In this document: positions 10,498 to 18,876 of the stretch, one piece after another
Layout of the letters: each line of letters starts with the position of its first letter
Numbering within the stretch: position 1 is the first letter of the stretch
Assembly (NCBI GenBank): GCA_964575425.1
Contig: CAZNRD010000003.1
Coordinates: forward strand, 1-64,000
Direction: 5' to 3'
DNA: 64,000 bases
DNA from: DATEAV01 sp964575425
GTDB lineage: Bacteria; Chloroflexota; Anaerolineae; Anaerolineales; E44-bin32
Notes under the pieces: generated by a model
Told to the model about the DNA's origin: nothing
The model's database searches: none
Seen by the model: the letters and a program-made list of their open reading frames with translations, nothing else
Translations under genes and position numbers: made by a program

Positions 10498-10959
10498 TCA
10501 CCTCCCTTTCGCCCAGCGCCACACAAGCACGGCACCAGCCGCGATCAGCAGGACCGGCCACAGCACGTCCGCGTCGAGCCAGCGCAGCCACGGCACGTCG
10601 AGCTGCCGGACCAGGAACACCGCCCCCAGCACCACCAGTGCCGCACCGAGGATCATCGCCGCGCGTGGGTTTCCTCCCTCCAGCCCCTGCTGCACCTCCG
10701 TCCCCAGAGCCCGCGCTCGCTCGCCGATCTCCTCCACACCCGCGCGGAGGGTCTCGCTCGGGCTGGTTTCCGGAGACTCCTCGCGCGGCACAATCACCCA
10801 CAGCAGCAGATAGATCCACACTCCGGCTCCAGAAGCCAGCGCCAGAAGCACGAAGAAAAGGCGCACCAGGGTCGGGTCAATCCCGAGATACTTCCCCAGT
10901 CCGCTACACACGCCTCCGAGCATCACATCCGTGCGGCTGCGATACAGTCGGTTCTGCAT
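10498..10959 (-). CDS. PspC-domain membrane protein
   Basis: A 153-residue protein beginning with a clear PspC domain: LYRSRTDVMLGGVCSGLGKYLGIDPTLVR followed by the helix LFFVLLALASGAGVWIYLLLWVIVP (written here in two parts; residues about 4-58). PspC proteins take part in envelope-stress responses and in some bacteria control PspA or a LiaRS-type system. Two further hydrophobic segments close the protein. ATG 10959 has AGGAGGGAAC upstream; longer in-frame extensions have no hydrophobic or family features. It sits between a multi-TM protein and the LiaF-like gene, which fits a shared stress role. Confidence 0.85.
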   Translation of the reverse strand: MQNRLYRSRTDVMLGGVCSGLGKYLGIDPTLVRLFFVLLALASGAGVWIYLLLWVIVPREESPETSPSETLRAGVEEIGERARALGTEVQQGLEGGNPRAAMILGAALVVLGAVFLVRQLDVPWLRWLDADVLWPVLLIAAGAVLVWRWAKGR

Positions 10960-10982
10960 CGTTCCCTCCTCTGAGCCGCTCC

Positions 10983-11621
10983 TCAACGGGCCCGCAGCGC
11001 CCGCAGCATGAGCAGAAGTCCCCCGACGATCAGCGCAGCGGCCATCACGTAGGGCAGCAGATTGGCACCGGCTGCAGTGATGACCAGGCCCATCACCCCC
11101 AGCACACCCGCCGGGTAGATCGCCCAACCTTGCCGTCCCTGGGGCGTCGGCATCAGCGCGACCAGCATGAATGTCACCGCCAGCCCGAGGAAGAAGATGC
11201 CTCCGACCGCGATGCCGGGCAGGACCTCAGAGACGGCCGCGACCAGCGCCAGCGTCAGGAGAGCCCCCCCGGGAATGACAGCCCACCACTGACTGCGCTG
11301 GTTGAGGAAGATGGCCCAGAACGACAGCCCAATGCCTCCCAGGAACAAGGCTCCCGCCCAGCTCCCGCCACCGCCTGGCACCAGCGCTGACAAAGCGATC
11401 ATCGCTCCCAACGAAAGCAAAGTGAAGCCTGGGATGAGGGCCCACCACTGGTCGCGGCTTCGAGCGAAGCCTGCCAGGAAGAGAACCCCGCCGAATGCAA
11501 ACAGCAGGGCCCACAACAGCGACCAATCGAACAGCAGGATGTCCAGCGTCTGCAGCAGGAGCAGTGCTCCCACCGCGACCAGCAGCAGCCCAATCACAGC
11601 CCCCGCGTCCAAGCGCTTCAT
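10983..11621 (-). CDS. Multi-TM membrane protein of the envelope operon
   Basis: A 212-residue, almost wholly hydrophobic protein with six to eight predicted helices and repeated short patterns such as WWALIPGFTLLSLG and WWAVIPGGALLTLA, suggesting internal duplication. The pattern of a tryptophan-rich turn (QWWA) before each helix pair is seen twice. ATG 11621 with GGAGAAG upstream is preferred to an upstream ATG seven codons earlier. It is the third gene of the operon, 23 bp before the PspC gene. No enzyme motif is visible and I cannot assign a function. Confidence 0.72.
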   Translation of the reverse strand: MKRLDAGAVIGLLLVAVGALLLLQTLDILLFDWSLLWALLFAFGGVLFLAGFARSRDQWWALIPGFTLLSLGAMIALSALVPGGGGSWAGALFLGGIGLSFWAIFLNQRSQWWAVIPGGALLTLALVAAVSEVLPGIAVGGIFFLGLAVTFMLVALMPTPQGRQGWAIYPAGVLGVMGLVITAAGANLLPYVMAAALIVGGLLLMLRALRAR

Positions 11622-11676
11622 GGTCTTCTCCTCCAGAAGCATCTACGCCGCGATTCGCGCAGGGTCGCGCGGCATT

Positions 11677-12483
11677 CTATTCAACCTCGATGGAACCCAC
11701 GCCCGCCTGGAGGTCCAGGTCGATGCGATTGATCGCCTGCTCGTAGCCCTCGGATTGATGCACCTCGCCGGCCCGGGGGAAGCGTCGCTCGTCAATTCGG
11801 ATCTCTGCCAGCCCTGCCCGGCTCCGAATCCGCACCGCTGTGCCTTCAGGAACCCGGACCCGCACTGAGGCCGCACCGGCTTCAACCTCTGCCTTCACCG
11901 GGCCTGCGTGCCCAGGGAGTGTCACTCGGGTGGCGCTTGCCCCCGTCTTCAGACGGAGTTCGTCGACAAGCGTCCGGCTCAGATCGATGTCGCTCTCGCA
12001 CGCTCCCGTCTCCAGCCGCAGGCTCATGGGCAGGTCATTCGCCAGCCGTAGGCTCCACTCCGGCGCCCGACTCCACGCCCAGGGAATGCCCATCGCCACC
12101 CAGGCGTCTGGCGGACGGTGCAGCTCAAGCATGAGCACTTCGCCGTCGCGCTGCATGCGGCGCTCCACCCCTCCGCCGAAGTCCCCCGCAAGCACCTCGC
12201 CCGGCGCTGTCCCTCCCGCAATCCGCAGCCGGCCTGCACCGTAGCGGACGATGACCACTGCACGGCTCGCCCCCTCCGTAGGCACCCATAGGCGCTCGCT
12301 GACCGCAACCTTCCCGGATTGTGAGGCGCTCCAGATCCCCCAGACCCCAAGTGCGATCAGGAACACCGGCACCACCAACCCCCACAGTTCGACCTGGATG
12401 ACCCCCAGGCTTCGCAACAAGAAAAGGCAGCCGACAACGATCAAGAGGATTCCAGCAAGAAGGCGCCCACTTCGCACGACCAT
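11677..12483 (-). CDS. Toast-rack/DUF-type membrane-anchored beta protein
   Basis: A 268-residue protein: two N-terminal hydrophobic helices (RLLAGILLIVVGCLFLLRSLG and a second ending in LGVWGIWSA) followed by a soluble domain of about 200 residues with repeating beta turns (ETGACESDIDLS, KTGASATRVTLP, EAGAASVRVRVP, QAGVGSIEVE). This repeated strand pattern is typical of toast-rack N-terminal/LiaF-like domains. ATG 12483 has GGAAGGGGA upstream; a much longer open frame to 13113 overlaps another membrane gene and is rejected. Its soluble domain likely faces the periplasm or cell surface. It pairs in the operon with the LiaF-like protein encoded downstream. Confidence 0.7.
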   Translation of the reverse strand: MVVRSGRLLAGILLIVVGCLFLLRSLGVIQVELWGLVVPVFLIALGVWGIWSASQSGKVAVSERLWVPTEGASRAVVIVRYGAGRLRIAGGTAPGEVLAGDFGGGVERRMQRDGEVLMLELHRPPDAWVAMGIPWAWSRAPEWSLRLANDLPMSLRLETGACESDIDLSRTLVDELRLKTGASATRVTLPGHAGPVKAEVEAGAASVRVRVPEGTAVRIRSRAGLAEIRIDERRFPRAGEVHQSEGYEQAINRIDLDLQAGVGSIEVE

Positions 12484-12509
12484 CGCATATCCCCTTCCCA
12501 GCCACCCCG

Positions 12510-13028
12510 TCAGCGGCGGAGCAAGGCCCGCACGAACAGGACCAGGCCCAACAAGATAAGTAGTACCGGCCAATAGCCGACAAGCCACTGCGGGCCTCCC
12601 AGGAGGGAGGCGAAAATGCCGAACAAGATCAGGCTGACCAGAACCAGCCACGCGCCAGTGCCGAAATCGCGTCGCAGCGTCCCGCCCAGCAGTCCGGAGA
12701 GCAGCGTACCCACGCCCACAAAACCAGGAATCAGAGTCCACGCGTAGGCCCAACTCTGCCACTCCCCCGTGGCGTTCTGCCACAGAAGCAGTCCGCCGAT
12801 CCCGCCGACGATGCACGCCGGAACAGCCATCCCCGGTTCGCCTGAGACCAATCCAAGGAGAAGCAGGAATGCCCCCATGCCCACCACAATCAGCGGCCAA
12901 CCCCGAGCCCAATTCACCGCCTCGACCCATGCCCTCAAGGCAGGCACCAATTGGAACGCCAGGAATGCTGTGCCCAACAGAATCAGAAGAACACCCCCTG
13001 CCAGCTGAGACCTGCGTCGTTTTTCCAT
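12510..13028 (-). CDS. Small multi-TM membrane protein, first gene of the envelope operon
   Basis: A 172-residue protein starting with basic residues (MEKRRRSQ) and holding about six hydrophobic segments, among them AGGVLLILLGTAFLAFQLVP and VGYWPVLLILLGLVLFVRALL. These short helix-Gly-Leu-rich segments are like the DUF5668/LiaI-type helices in the other proteins of the operon. ATG 13028 has GGAGGGCGAG upstream. It is the promoter-proximal gene, divergent from the thiolase gene. The upstream 300 bp contain no promoter I can place with confidence. No enzymatic motif; an envelope-stress role is inferred from neighbours. Confidence 0.7.
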   Translation of the reverse strand: MEKRRRSQLAGGVLLILLGTAFLAFQLVPALRAWVEAVNWARGWPLIVVGMGAFLLLLGLVSGEPGMAVPACIVGGIGGLLLWQNATGEWQSWAYAWTLIPGFVGVGTLLSGLLGGTLRRDFGTGAWLVLVSLILFGIFASLLGGPQWLVGYWPVLLILLGLVLFVRALLRR

Positions 13029-13286
13029 CTCGCCCTCCTGCGCAGGAGTGGGCTTGGCCGGCCGCGCGACATTTGCCGGCCGCCCCTCCAGCGTCCGCTC
13101 CCTGGTTCGCCAAACAAGGGTTGAGAGAAATCGATGGCCGCGCCCGTGCGTAGGAGCCAGGAACTCAGACAGTATGCTACTCCACGGGGCGTCAAACGCC
13201 AAACCCCTGCGCAGATCACTTGATCCACCACCGGAGCATCACGACCACGGAACGCTGCGTCCAGGTCCGCTGGTCATGCGCGATGG

Positions 13287-13292
13287 TAGAAT
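13287..13292 (+). promoter_or_regulatory. Candidate -10 element of the thiolase gene
   Basis: TAGAAT lies 36 bases before the thiolase ATG, in the divergent intergenic region. No good -35 hexamer is found at 16-18 bases upstream, so this is weak. Confidence 0.3.
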
Positions 13293-13328
13293 CTCTGCGT
13301 CCTGTCCATACCCCATGAGGAGTGTTTC

Positions 13329-14549
13329 ATGCCCGAGGCCGTGATCATCGACGCTGTGCGTACGCCGATCGGCGCACACGGTGGCGCCCTTGCCGGCGTC
13401 CGTCCCGACGATCTCGCCGCGCTTGTTGTTGGCGAAGTTGTCTGCCGCACCGGCATCGATCCCGCCGAGGTCGAGGAGGTCTACCTGGGCTGCGCCAATC
13501 AGGCCGGCGAGGACAACCGCAACGTGGCTCGCATGGCCGTCCTGCTGGCGGGCTTTCCGGTGGAGGTGGGCGCGGTCACATTCAACCGGCTGTGCGCCTC
13601 CGGCCTGGCGGCCGTCAATGCCGCCGCCCGCGCCATCAAGGCCAGCGAAGGCGAGGTCTTCATCGCCGGCGGCGTCGAGAGTATGTCGCGCGCCCCGTAC
13701 TCGGTGCCGAAGGCCGATCGCGCCTTCCCCTGGGGGAACCTCACCGCCTGGGACACCACCCTGGGCTGGCGTTACCCGAACCCGAAGATCGAGGCCAAGT
13801 TCGGCATCGAGTCGATGGGAGAGACCGCCGAGAACATCTATGAGCTCACTCCCTCCATCTCGCGCGAAGAGCAGGATGCCTTCGCCCTCGAGAGCCACCG
13901 GCGAGCCGTAGCCGCCATCGACTCCGGTCGCTTCGCCGAGGAAATCGTGCCCGTGCCCATTCCGCAACGTAAGGGCGAAGTTGTCCTCGTCGACACCGAC
14001 GAGCGCCCGCGCCGCGATACCAGCCCGGAGTCGCTGGCCCGCCTCAAGCCGTCCTTTCGCGAAGGCGGGACGGTGACTGCTGGGAACTCCTCGGGCATCA
14101 ACGACGGCGCTGCCGCCTTGCTGCTGATGAGCGCCGAGAAAGCGCGTGCCCTCGGGCTGCGGCCCCTCGTCCGCATCGTGGCCTCAGCCGCCGCCGGCGT
14201 CCCGCCGCGATTGATGGGCCTCGGCCCCGTCCCGGCCACGCGCAAGGCCCTGGCTCGGGCCGGCCTCACAATCGACGACATCGGGCTGGCCGAGCTCAAC
14301 GAGGCCTTCGCCGTCCAGGCCTTGGCGGTGATGAAAGAGCTTGGCCTGCGCCACGAGATCACCAACGTCAACGGCGGCGCCGTCGCCCTTGGCCATCCGC
14401 TTGGCTGCTCCGGTGCGCGCATCCTGACGACGCTCGTGCACGAGATGCGCCGGCGCGCGCCTCAAGAACGCCGCCCGTACTACGGCCTCGCCACCCTGTG
14501 CGTCGGCGTCGGCCAGGGGGAGGCCACCATCGTCGAGTGGGTCGACTGA
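13329..14549 (+). CDS. Acetyl-CoA C-acyltransferase (thiolase)
   Basis: A 406-residue thiolase that condenses two acyl-CoA units or cleaves 3-ketoacyl-CoA. The nucleophilic Cys is in TFNRLCASGLAAVN (about residue 91); the C-terminal active-site parts are NEAFAVQALA, the His in GGAVALGHPLG and the Cys in GCSGARIL. The length is normal for the family. ATG 13329 has GAGGAG just upstream. It could serve beta-oxidation or degradation of aromatic acids via 3-oxoadipyl-CoA. The two enoyl-CoA hydratases in this window are more than 40 kb away and are not part of its operon; the next gene, an NAD-dependent epimerase, starts 37 bp later. Confidence 0.92.
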   Translation: MPEAVIIDAVRTPIGAHGGALAGVRPDDLAALVVGEVVCRTGIDPAEVEEVYLGCANQAGEDNRNVARMAVLLAGFPVEVGAVTFNRLCASGLAAVNAAARAIKASEGEVFIAGGVESMSRAPYSVPKADRAFPWGNLTAWDTTLGWRYPNPKIEAKFGIESMGETAENIYELTPSISREEQDAFALESHRRAVAAIDSGRFAEEIVPVPIPQRKGEVVLVDTDERPRRDTSPESLARLKPSFREGGTVTAGNSSGINDGAAALLLMSAEKARALGLRPLVRIVASAAAGVPPRLMGLGPVPATRKALARAGLTIDDIGLAELNEAFAVQALAVMKELGLRHEITNVNGGAVALGHPLGCSGARILTTLVHEMRRRAPQERRPYYGLATLCVGVGQGEATIVEWVD

Positions 14550-14586
14550 AGCCAGCGGCGCCATCCGACTTTCGGTTTCGGCAGCC

Positions 14587-15606
14587 ATGTTGACGCTCGT
14601 CACCGGCTCCACCGGCTTTCTGGGCTCGCATCTGTGTCGGGCCCTGCTGGCTGCGCGCCACCGCGTGCGCGCCCTGCGCCGCCCCACCAGCTCCCTCGAG
14701 CCTCTGGATGGACTGCCGGTCGAGCACACCCTCGGAGACATCCTCGACCCCGCCTCGCTCGCCCGAGCCGCTCAGGGCGTGCAGGTGGTCTTCCACGCCG
14801 CCGCCGAAATGGGCCCATGGCGCAACCCGACTCTCATGATGACCACCCACGTGGTCGGCACCCGCAACGTGGCTCAGGCTGCCATCGAGGCAGGCGTCCA
14901 GCGTTTGGTCCACCTGTCCTCTGTCGCCGCGCTCGGCCTGCCGGATCGTCCTGGCGAAGAGGCACCGCTGCTGACGGAGGACCATCCCTGGAATGTCTCC
15001 CCTCACGCTTGGCCCTACGGCTACGCCAAGCACCAAGCGGAACTCGAAGTCCTGGATGCTGTCCGCCGCGGCCTCGACGCGGTCATCGTCAACCCCGCTC
15101 TCGTCGTCGGGCCTGGCGACGTGCATCGCGTGCGCTCAAACCTGATCTGGCAGGTGGCGCGGGGCCGAATCCCGATGGCCGTCCATGCCGGGCTCAACGT
15201 AGTTCATGTTGACGACGTCGTCGAGGGTTGTCTGGCAGCCCTGGCTCGCGGCCACCGCAGCGAGCGCTACATTCTCGGCGGAGAGAATCTCACCCTCTCC
15301 CAGATCCTGGCCCAAGCCGCCGAGGCTGCTGGCCGCCAGCCGCCGCGCCTGATCGTGCCGACACGGCTGGTGCGCGCCCTCGTGCCAGCCGCGTCCGCCC
15401 TCGCCCGAATCCTTTCCATCCCGCTCGAGACCGGGCTGTTGCGATTCGCGGGCTGCTTTTTCCACTACGACCTCGCCAAGGCCCAATCCCAGCTGAACCT
15501 CGCCCAGCCCCGGCCCTTTCGCCAAGCGGCTGAGGCCGCGCTCGCCTGGTATCGAGCGCGCGGCTTGCTCCCGGCAGCTAACCCGGCACCCGGCGAACAT
15601 CCGTGA
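14587..15606 (+). CDS. NAD-dependent epimerase/dehydratase (dihydroflavonol-reductase-like SDR)
   Basis: A 339-residue extended short-chain dehydrogenase. The N-terminal motif TGSTGFLGSHLCRALL (residues 6-21) binds NAD(P). The catalytic Tyr-Lys pair is in YGYAKHQAE (YxxxK), preceded by the Ser of HLSSVAALG, and NPALVVGPGD follows the active site. It resembles dihydroflavonol-4-reductase/hopanoid HpnA-like oxidoreductases. It lies between the thiolase and the histidine kinase on the same strand. A second member of the same family is encoded at 57085-58080. Substrate unknown. Confidence 0.88.
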   Translation: MLTLVTGSTGFLGSHLCRALLAARHRVRALRRPTSSLEPLDGLPVEHTLGDILDPASLARAAQGVQVVFHAAAEMGPWRNPTLMMTTHVVGTRNVAQAAIEAGVQRLVHLSSVAALGLPDRPGEEAPLLTEDHPWNVSPHAWPYGYAKHQAELEVLDAVRRGLDAVIVNPALVVGPGDVHRVRSNLIWQVARGRIPMAVHAGLNVVHVDDVVEGCLAALARGHRSERYILGGENLTLSQILAQAAEAAGRQPPRLIVPTRLVRALVPAASALARILSIPLETGLLRFAGCFFHYDLAKAQSQLNLAQPRPFRQAAEAALAWYRARGLLPAANPAPGEHP

Positions 15607-15642
15607 TACACTGCTACTCCGGGCGGTGAGGGCAGGCCGAGA

Positions 15643-18600
15643 GTGAAGCGAGAGCCCGAGCACGCTCCTGAGCGCGATCTTCTCTGGACCTCAGCCCTGC
15701 GCGCGGCCGCGGCTTTCGCGCGCCGCGCCGCTTTCACCGAAGAGGATGTCGTCCGCGCCGTCACAGAGGAACTGAGACGCCTGAAGCTTGTCGGCGCCGT
15801 CAGCCTGTTGCGCTCGGATGGCATGCTTCAAATCTCTTCCCGCGGCTTGAGCCCGGCCGCGGCCTCCAGCCTCGAACGCCTCACCGGCGTCCACATCGCG
15901 GAATTCCGCTTCGACCCCAATCAGGTCGACCTCTACCGCGAGGCTCTTCAGAGCGGTCGGGCCATTTACGCCCGCGATCACTCGAACATGCTGGCCCAGC
16001 TCCTCCCATTTCCACTCAAACCCGTGCTCCCACGTATCCTCAGCCTCCTGGGTCGCACGCCGCTCATCGTCGCCCCACTGACGTTGGCGGACCAGACCCT
16101 GGGCGCGCTCCACGTCACCGGCCGTTGGCTGACCTCCGACGACGCTCCCATGGTGGAAGCGTTGGCCGATCACGCCGCCATCGCCCTGGGCCATGCGCGC
16201 GCCCGCACCGAGATGCAGGCCGCCCTCACCCGTGAGCGCCTGCGCAATCAGGTGGCTGAGACCATCGCCAGCAACCTCGAATTGCCCGTGGTGCTCGAGC
16301 GCGTGCTGCGCCTGGCAGCCGATGTCAGCAACGCCGATGCCGGCACCATCGCTCTCCTCTCCGCCGACGGAAACAGCCTTGAGTTCGCCCACCTCTTCAA
16401 CCTGCCCGAATCCTTGCATCAGTCGAACGTGCCCCGTGGCCAGGGGCTGAGCTGGCGGGTGATCGAGGGCCGGCAGGCCATCCTCGTTCCCGACTACCCG
16501 CAGGCACCCTTCGCCATGCCCGAATGGGTACGCGCTGGCATCCGCTCCGCCCTGGCCGTGCCGCTTATCGCCGGCGAAGACATCGTCGGTGGGATCGGCC
16601 TGTTCACGCTGAACGAAGCCCGAGGATTCGACCCCGAGCAGGTCGAGATGGTGCAGGCCATGGCGCGCATGGCCGCCGTCGCCATCAAGAACAGCCGCTC
16701 CTTCGCCGAAGCACGCCACCACGCCGATGAGTCCCAGGCCCTCATTCTCTCCGCCGGCGCCATCTCGGCCTCGCTTGACCTGCAAACCGTCCTGACCGAA
16801 ATCGCCGAGCAGGCCCGCTCACTCTTCCGCGCCGATGGCAGCCGCATTCACCTCCTCGATCCCGAGCGCAACGTCCTCCGCTGCCTGGTCGCCATCCAGC
16901 CCGATGCCGAGGCCGTCAAGGCCATCGAGCTCCGCCCCGGCCAGGGCCTAACCGGCCACGTGCTCGAGACTGCTCAGCCTCTCATCGTCGATGACGCCCC
17001 GCGCGATCCCCGCGGCGTCCACGTCCCCGGCACACCCGTCGAAGACCCCGAGGTCATGCTGCTGGCGCCCCTGACCATCCGCCAGCGCACGATGGGGGTG
17101 ATGACCGTCCTGCGCTTCTCCTACGATCGCCCCTTCACTGCAGCCGACCTCGAGCTGCTCAAGCCCTTTGCCGTCCACGCTGCCATGGCGATCGAGAACG
17201 CGCACCTCTACGGACAGATCGAACTACAGGCTCAGCGCCTGGAAGCCGAAGTCATCGAGCGCACCCGCGACCTCGCCCTGTCCGAGGCCCGCTACCGCGC
17301 TCTGGTGGAAACATCCCTCGCCGGCATCTTCCAGACCAACCCCGAGGGCCGCATCGTCTACGCCAATCAGGCCTTGGCCGACATGCTTGACATCCGCCCG
17401 GATGACCTGATTGGCACTCCCGACCTGCATCTGGGAATTGCCCCAGAGCAGGCCAACATCATGCTCCAGCACCTGACGGCCAAACTGCGCGGCCAGCGGT
17501 CGAAGTGGGAGGGCTATGACGTCACCCTGCAGTCGCGCATCGGCCGCCGCATCCCGGCGCTGCTTGCCGTCAGCCTGATCTCCGACAGCCAGGGCAACCT
17601 GCAGGGCATCACCGGCGTGGTCCTCGACATCTCCGACCGCAAGGCCCTCGAAGCTGCCCTGCGCGCCGAACGCGATCAGCTGCACGCCATCCTAACCAAC
17701 ATCGGCGACGCCGTTCTGGTGACCGACGCTCAAGGCGTCATCGAGTACGTCAACCCCGCCTGGGAGCTCCTCAACGGCTACAGCGCCGAGGAGGCGGCAG
17801 GCAAGACCCCGCGCATTCTCCGCAGCAGCCAGCAGCCGCCTGAGTTCTATGCCGAGCTGTGGCGCACCATCCTCAGCGGCCAGCCGTGGAGCGGCGAGGT
17901 CGTCAACCGCCGCAAGGACGGCAGCCTGTACGACGCCGCCTTGACCATCACCCCCATCAGGGACGAGGCCGGCACCATCGTCAGCTTCGTCGGCGTGCAA
18001 CATGACATCAGCGCCCTTAAAGAGCTCGACCGTATGAAGTCGCAGTTCGTCTCCGACGTCTCCCACGAACTGCGCACCCCTCTGACCAACATCCGCCTCT
18101 ACCTCGACCTGCTGCGCGCCGTGCGCGAGCCCACCAAGACCTGGCAGTACCTGGAAACCATGGACCGTGAGAGCACCCGCCTCGCCAACCTGATCGACGA
18201 CCTGCTCTCCCTCTCCCGCCTCGACGTCGGCACCGTGACTGTCAACCTTACTCCCGTCGACATCAACGGGTTGCTGAACGCCCTGGTCGAGGACCGGAGT
18301 GTGCTGGCCGCCACCCGCGGCCTCACTCTGCGCCTCGAGTGCGATCCTGCCGTGCCACCGGTCCCGGGCGACGACCGCCTGCTGACGCAGGTCTTCACCA
18401 ACCTCCTGACCAACGCCCTGAACTACACCCTCAGCGGCGGGACCGTCACCTTGCGCACCCGAGTCGAGGCCGACAACGGCAGGCACGTCGCCGCCGAGGT
18501 CGAGGACACAGGGCTCGGCATTCCGCTCGAGGAGCAAAGCCAGATCTTTCGCCGCTTCTTCCGCGGCCGGGCCAGCCGCGAGACGGGCGCTGCCGGCACC

Positions 18601-18753
18601 GGCCTGGGCCTGGCCATCTGCAAGGAAATCATCGACCGCCACGGCGGTCGCATCGACGTCGTCAGCGAAGGCATTCCAGGCCGCGGCTCACGCTTCACCG
18701 TCCGACTCCCCTGCCAGCCAGGCCCCGCCACGCCGCCACAGCCGTCCCCTTGA
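15643..18753 (+). CDS. Hybrid-sensor-like histidine kinase with three GAF and two PAS domains
   Basis: A 1036-residue cytosolic sensor kinase without transmembrane helices. From the N-terminus: a divergent GAF-like domain (about 10-180), a second GAF (about 205-355), a third GAF (about 365-530), a short coiled coil, a PAS domain (about 548-665), a second PAS with PAC (about 680-805), then HisKA with the phosphorylated H808 in SHELRTPL, and an HATPase domain with the N box NLLTNALNYT and the G boxes DTGLGI and GTGLGLAIC. There is no receiver domain. The start is a GTG with GGCAGG upstream; TACACT at 15607-15612 may be its -10. No response regulator is adjacent. Signal unknown. Confidence 0.9.
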   Translation: MKREPEHAPERDLLWTSALRAAAAFARRAAFTEEDVVRAVTEELRRLKLVGAVSLLRSDGMLQISSRGLSPAAASSLERLTGVHIAEFRFDPNQVDLYREALQSGRAIYARDHSNMLAQLLPFPLKPVLPRILSLLGRTPLIVAPLTLADQTLGALHVTGRWLTSDDAPMVEALADHAAIALGHARARTEMQAALTRERLRNQVAETIASNLELPVVLERVLRLAADVSNADAGTIALLSADGNSLEFAHLFNLPESLHQSNVPRGQGLSWRVIEGRQAILVPDYPQAPFAMPEWVRAGIRSALAVPLIAGEDIVGGIGLFTLNEARGFDPEQVEMVQAMARMAAVAIKNSRSFAEARHHADESQALILSAGAISASLDLQTVLTEIAEQARSLFRADGSRIHLLDPERNVLRCLVAIQPDAEAVKAIELRPGQGLTGHVLETAQPLIVDDAPRDPRGVHVPGTPVEDPEVMLLAPLTIRQRTMGVMTVLRFSYDRPFTAADLELLKPFAVHAAMAIENAHLYGQIELQAQRLEAEVIERTRDLALSEARYRALVETSLAGIFQTNPEGRIVYANQALADMLDIRPDDLIGTPDLHLGIAPEQANIMLQHLTAKLRGQRSKWEGYDVTLQSRIGRRIPALLAVSLISDSQGNLQGITGVVLDISDRKALEAALRAERDQLHAILTNIGDAVLVTDAQGVIEYVNPAWELLNGYSAEEAAGKTPRILRSSQQPPEFYAELWRTILSGQPWSGEVVNRRKDGSLYDAALTITPIRDEAGTIVSFVGVQHDISALKELDRMKSQFVSDVSHELRTPLTNIRLYLDLLRAVREPTKTWQYLETMDRESTRLANLIDDLLSLSRLDVGTVTVNLTPVDINGLLNALVEDRSVLAATRGLTLRLECDPAVPPVPGDDRLLTQVFTNLLTNALNYTLSGGTVTLRTRVEADNGRHVAAEVEDTGLGIPLEEQSQIFRRFFRGRASRETGAAGTGLGLAICKEIIDRHGGRIDVVSEGIPGRGSRFTVRLPCQPGPATPPQPSP

Positions 18754-18876
18754 GCGCCTCCCCACTACACATCCCACCATGTGCATAGGACGGCAGGCCT
18801 CACGCCCGCGAGCAAGGGCGCGGCTTCGCCTAGCGCTGCGCGCTGTCGGCACCGCGCCCGGTTACGCCGGGGGGTC

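Noticed and set aside
9139..10974. A 611-residue open frame on the plus strand
   Set aside because: It is antisense to the LiaF-like and PspC genes, has His/Pro/Gln-rich shadow composition and no domain or ribosome site; it reflects high G+C, not a gene.
13029..13328. TTGACG on the minus strand at 13195-13190 with CATACT as a promoter of the envelope operon
   Set aside because: The spacer would be only 13 bases, too short for a sigma70 promoter.
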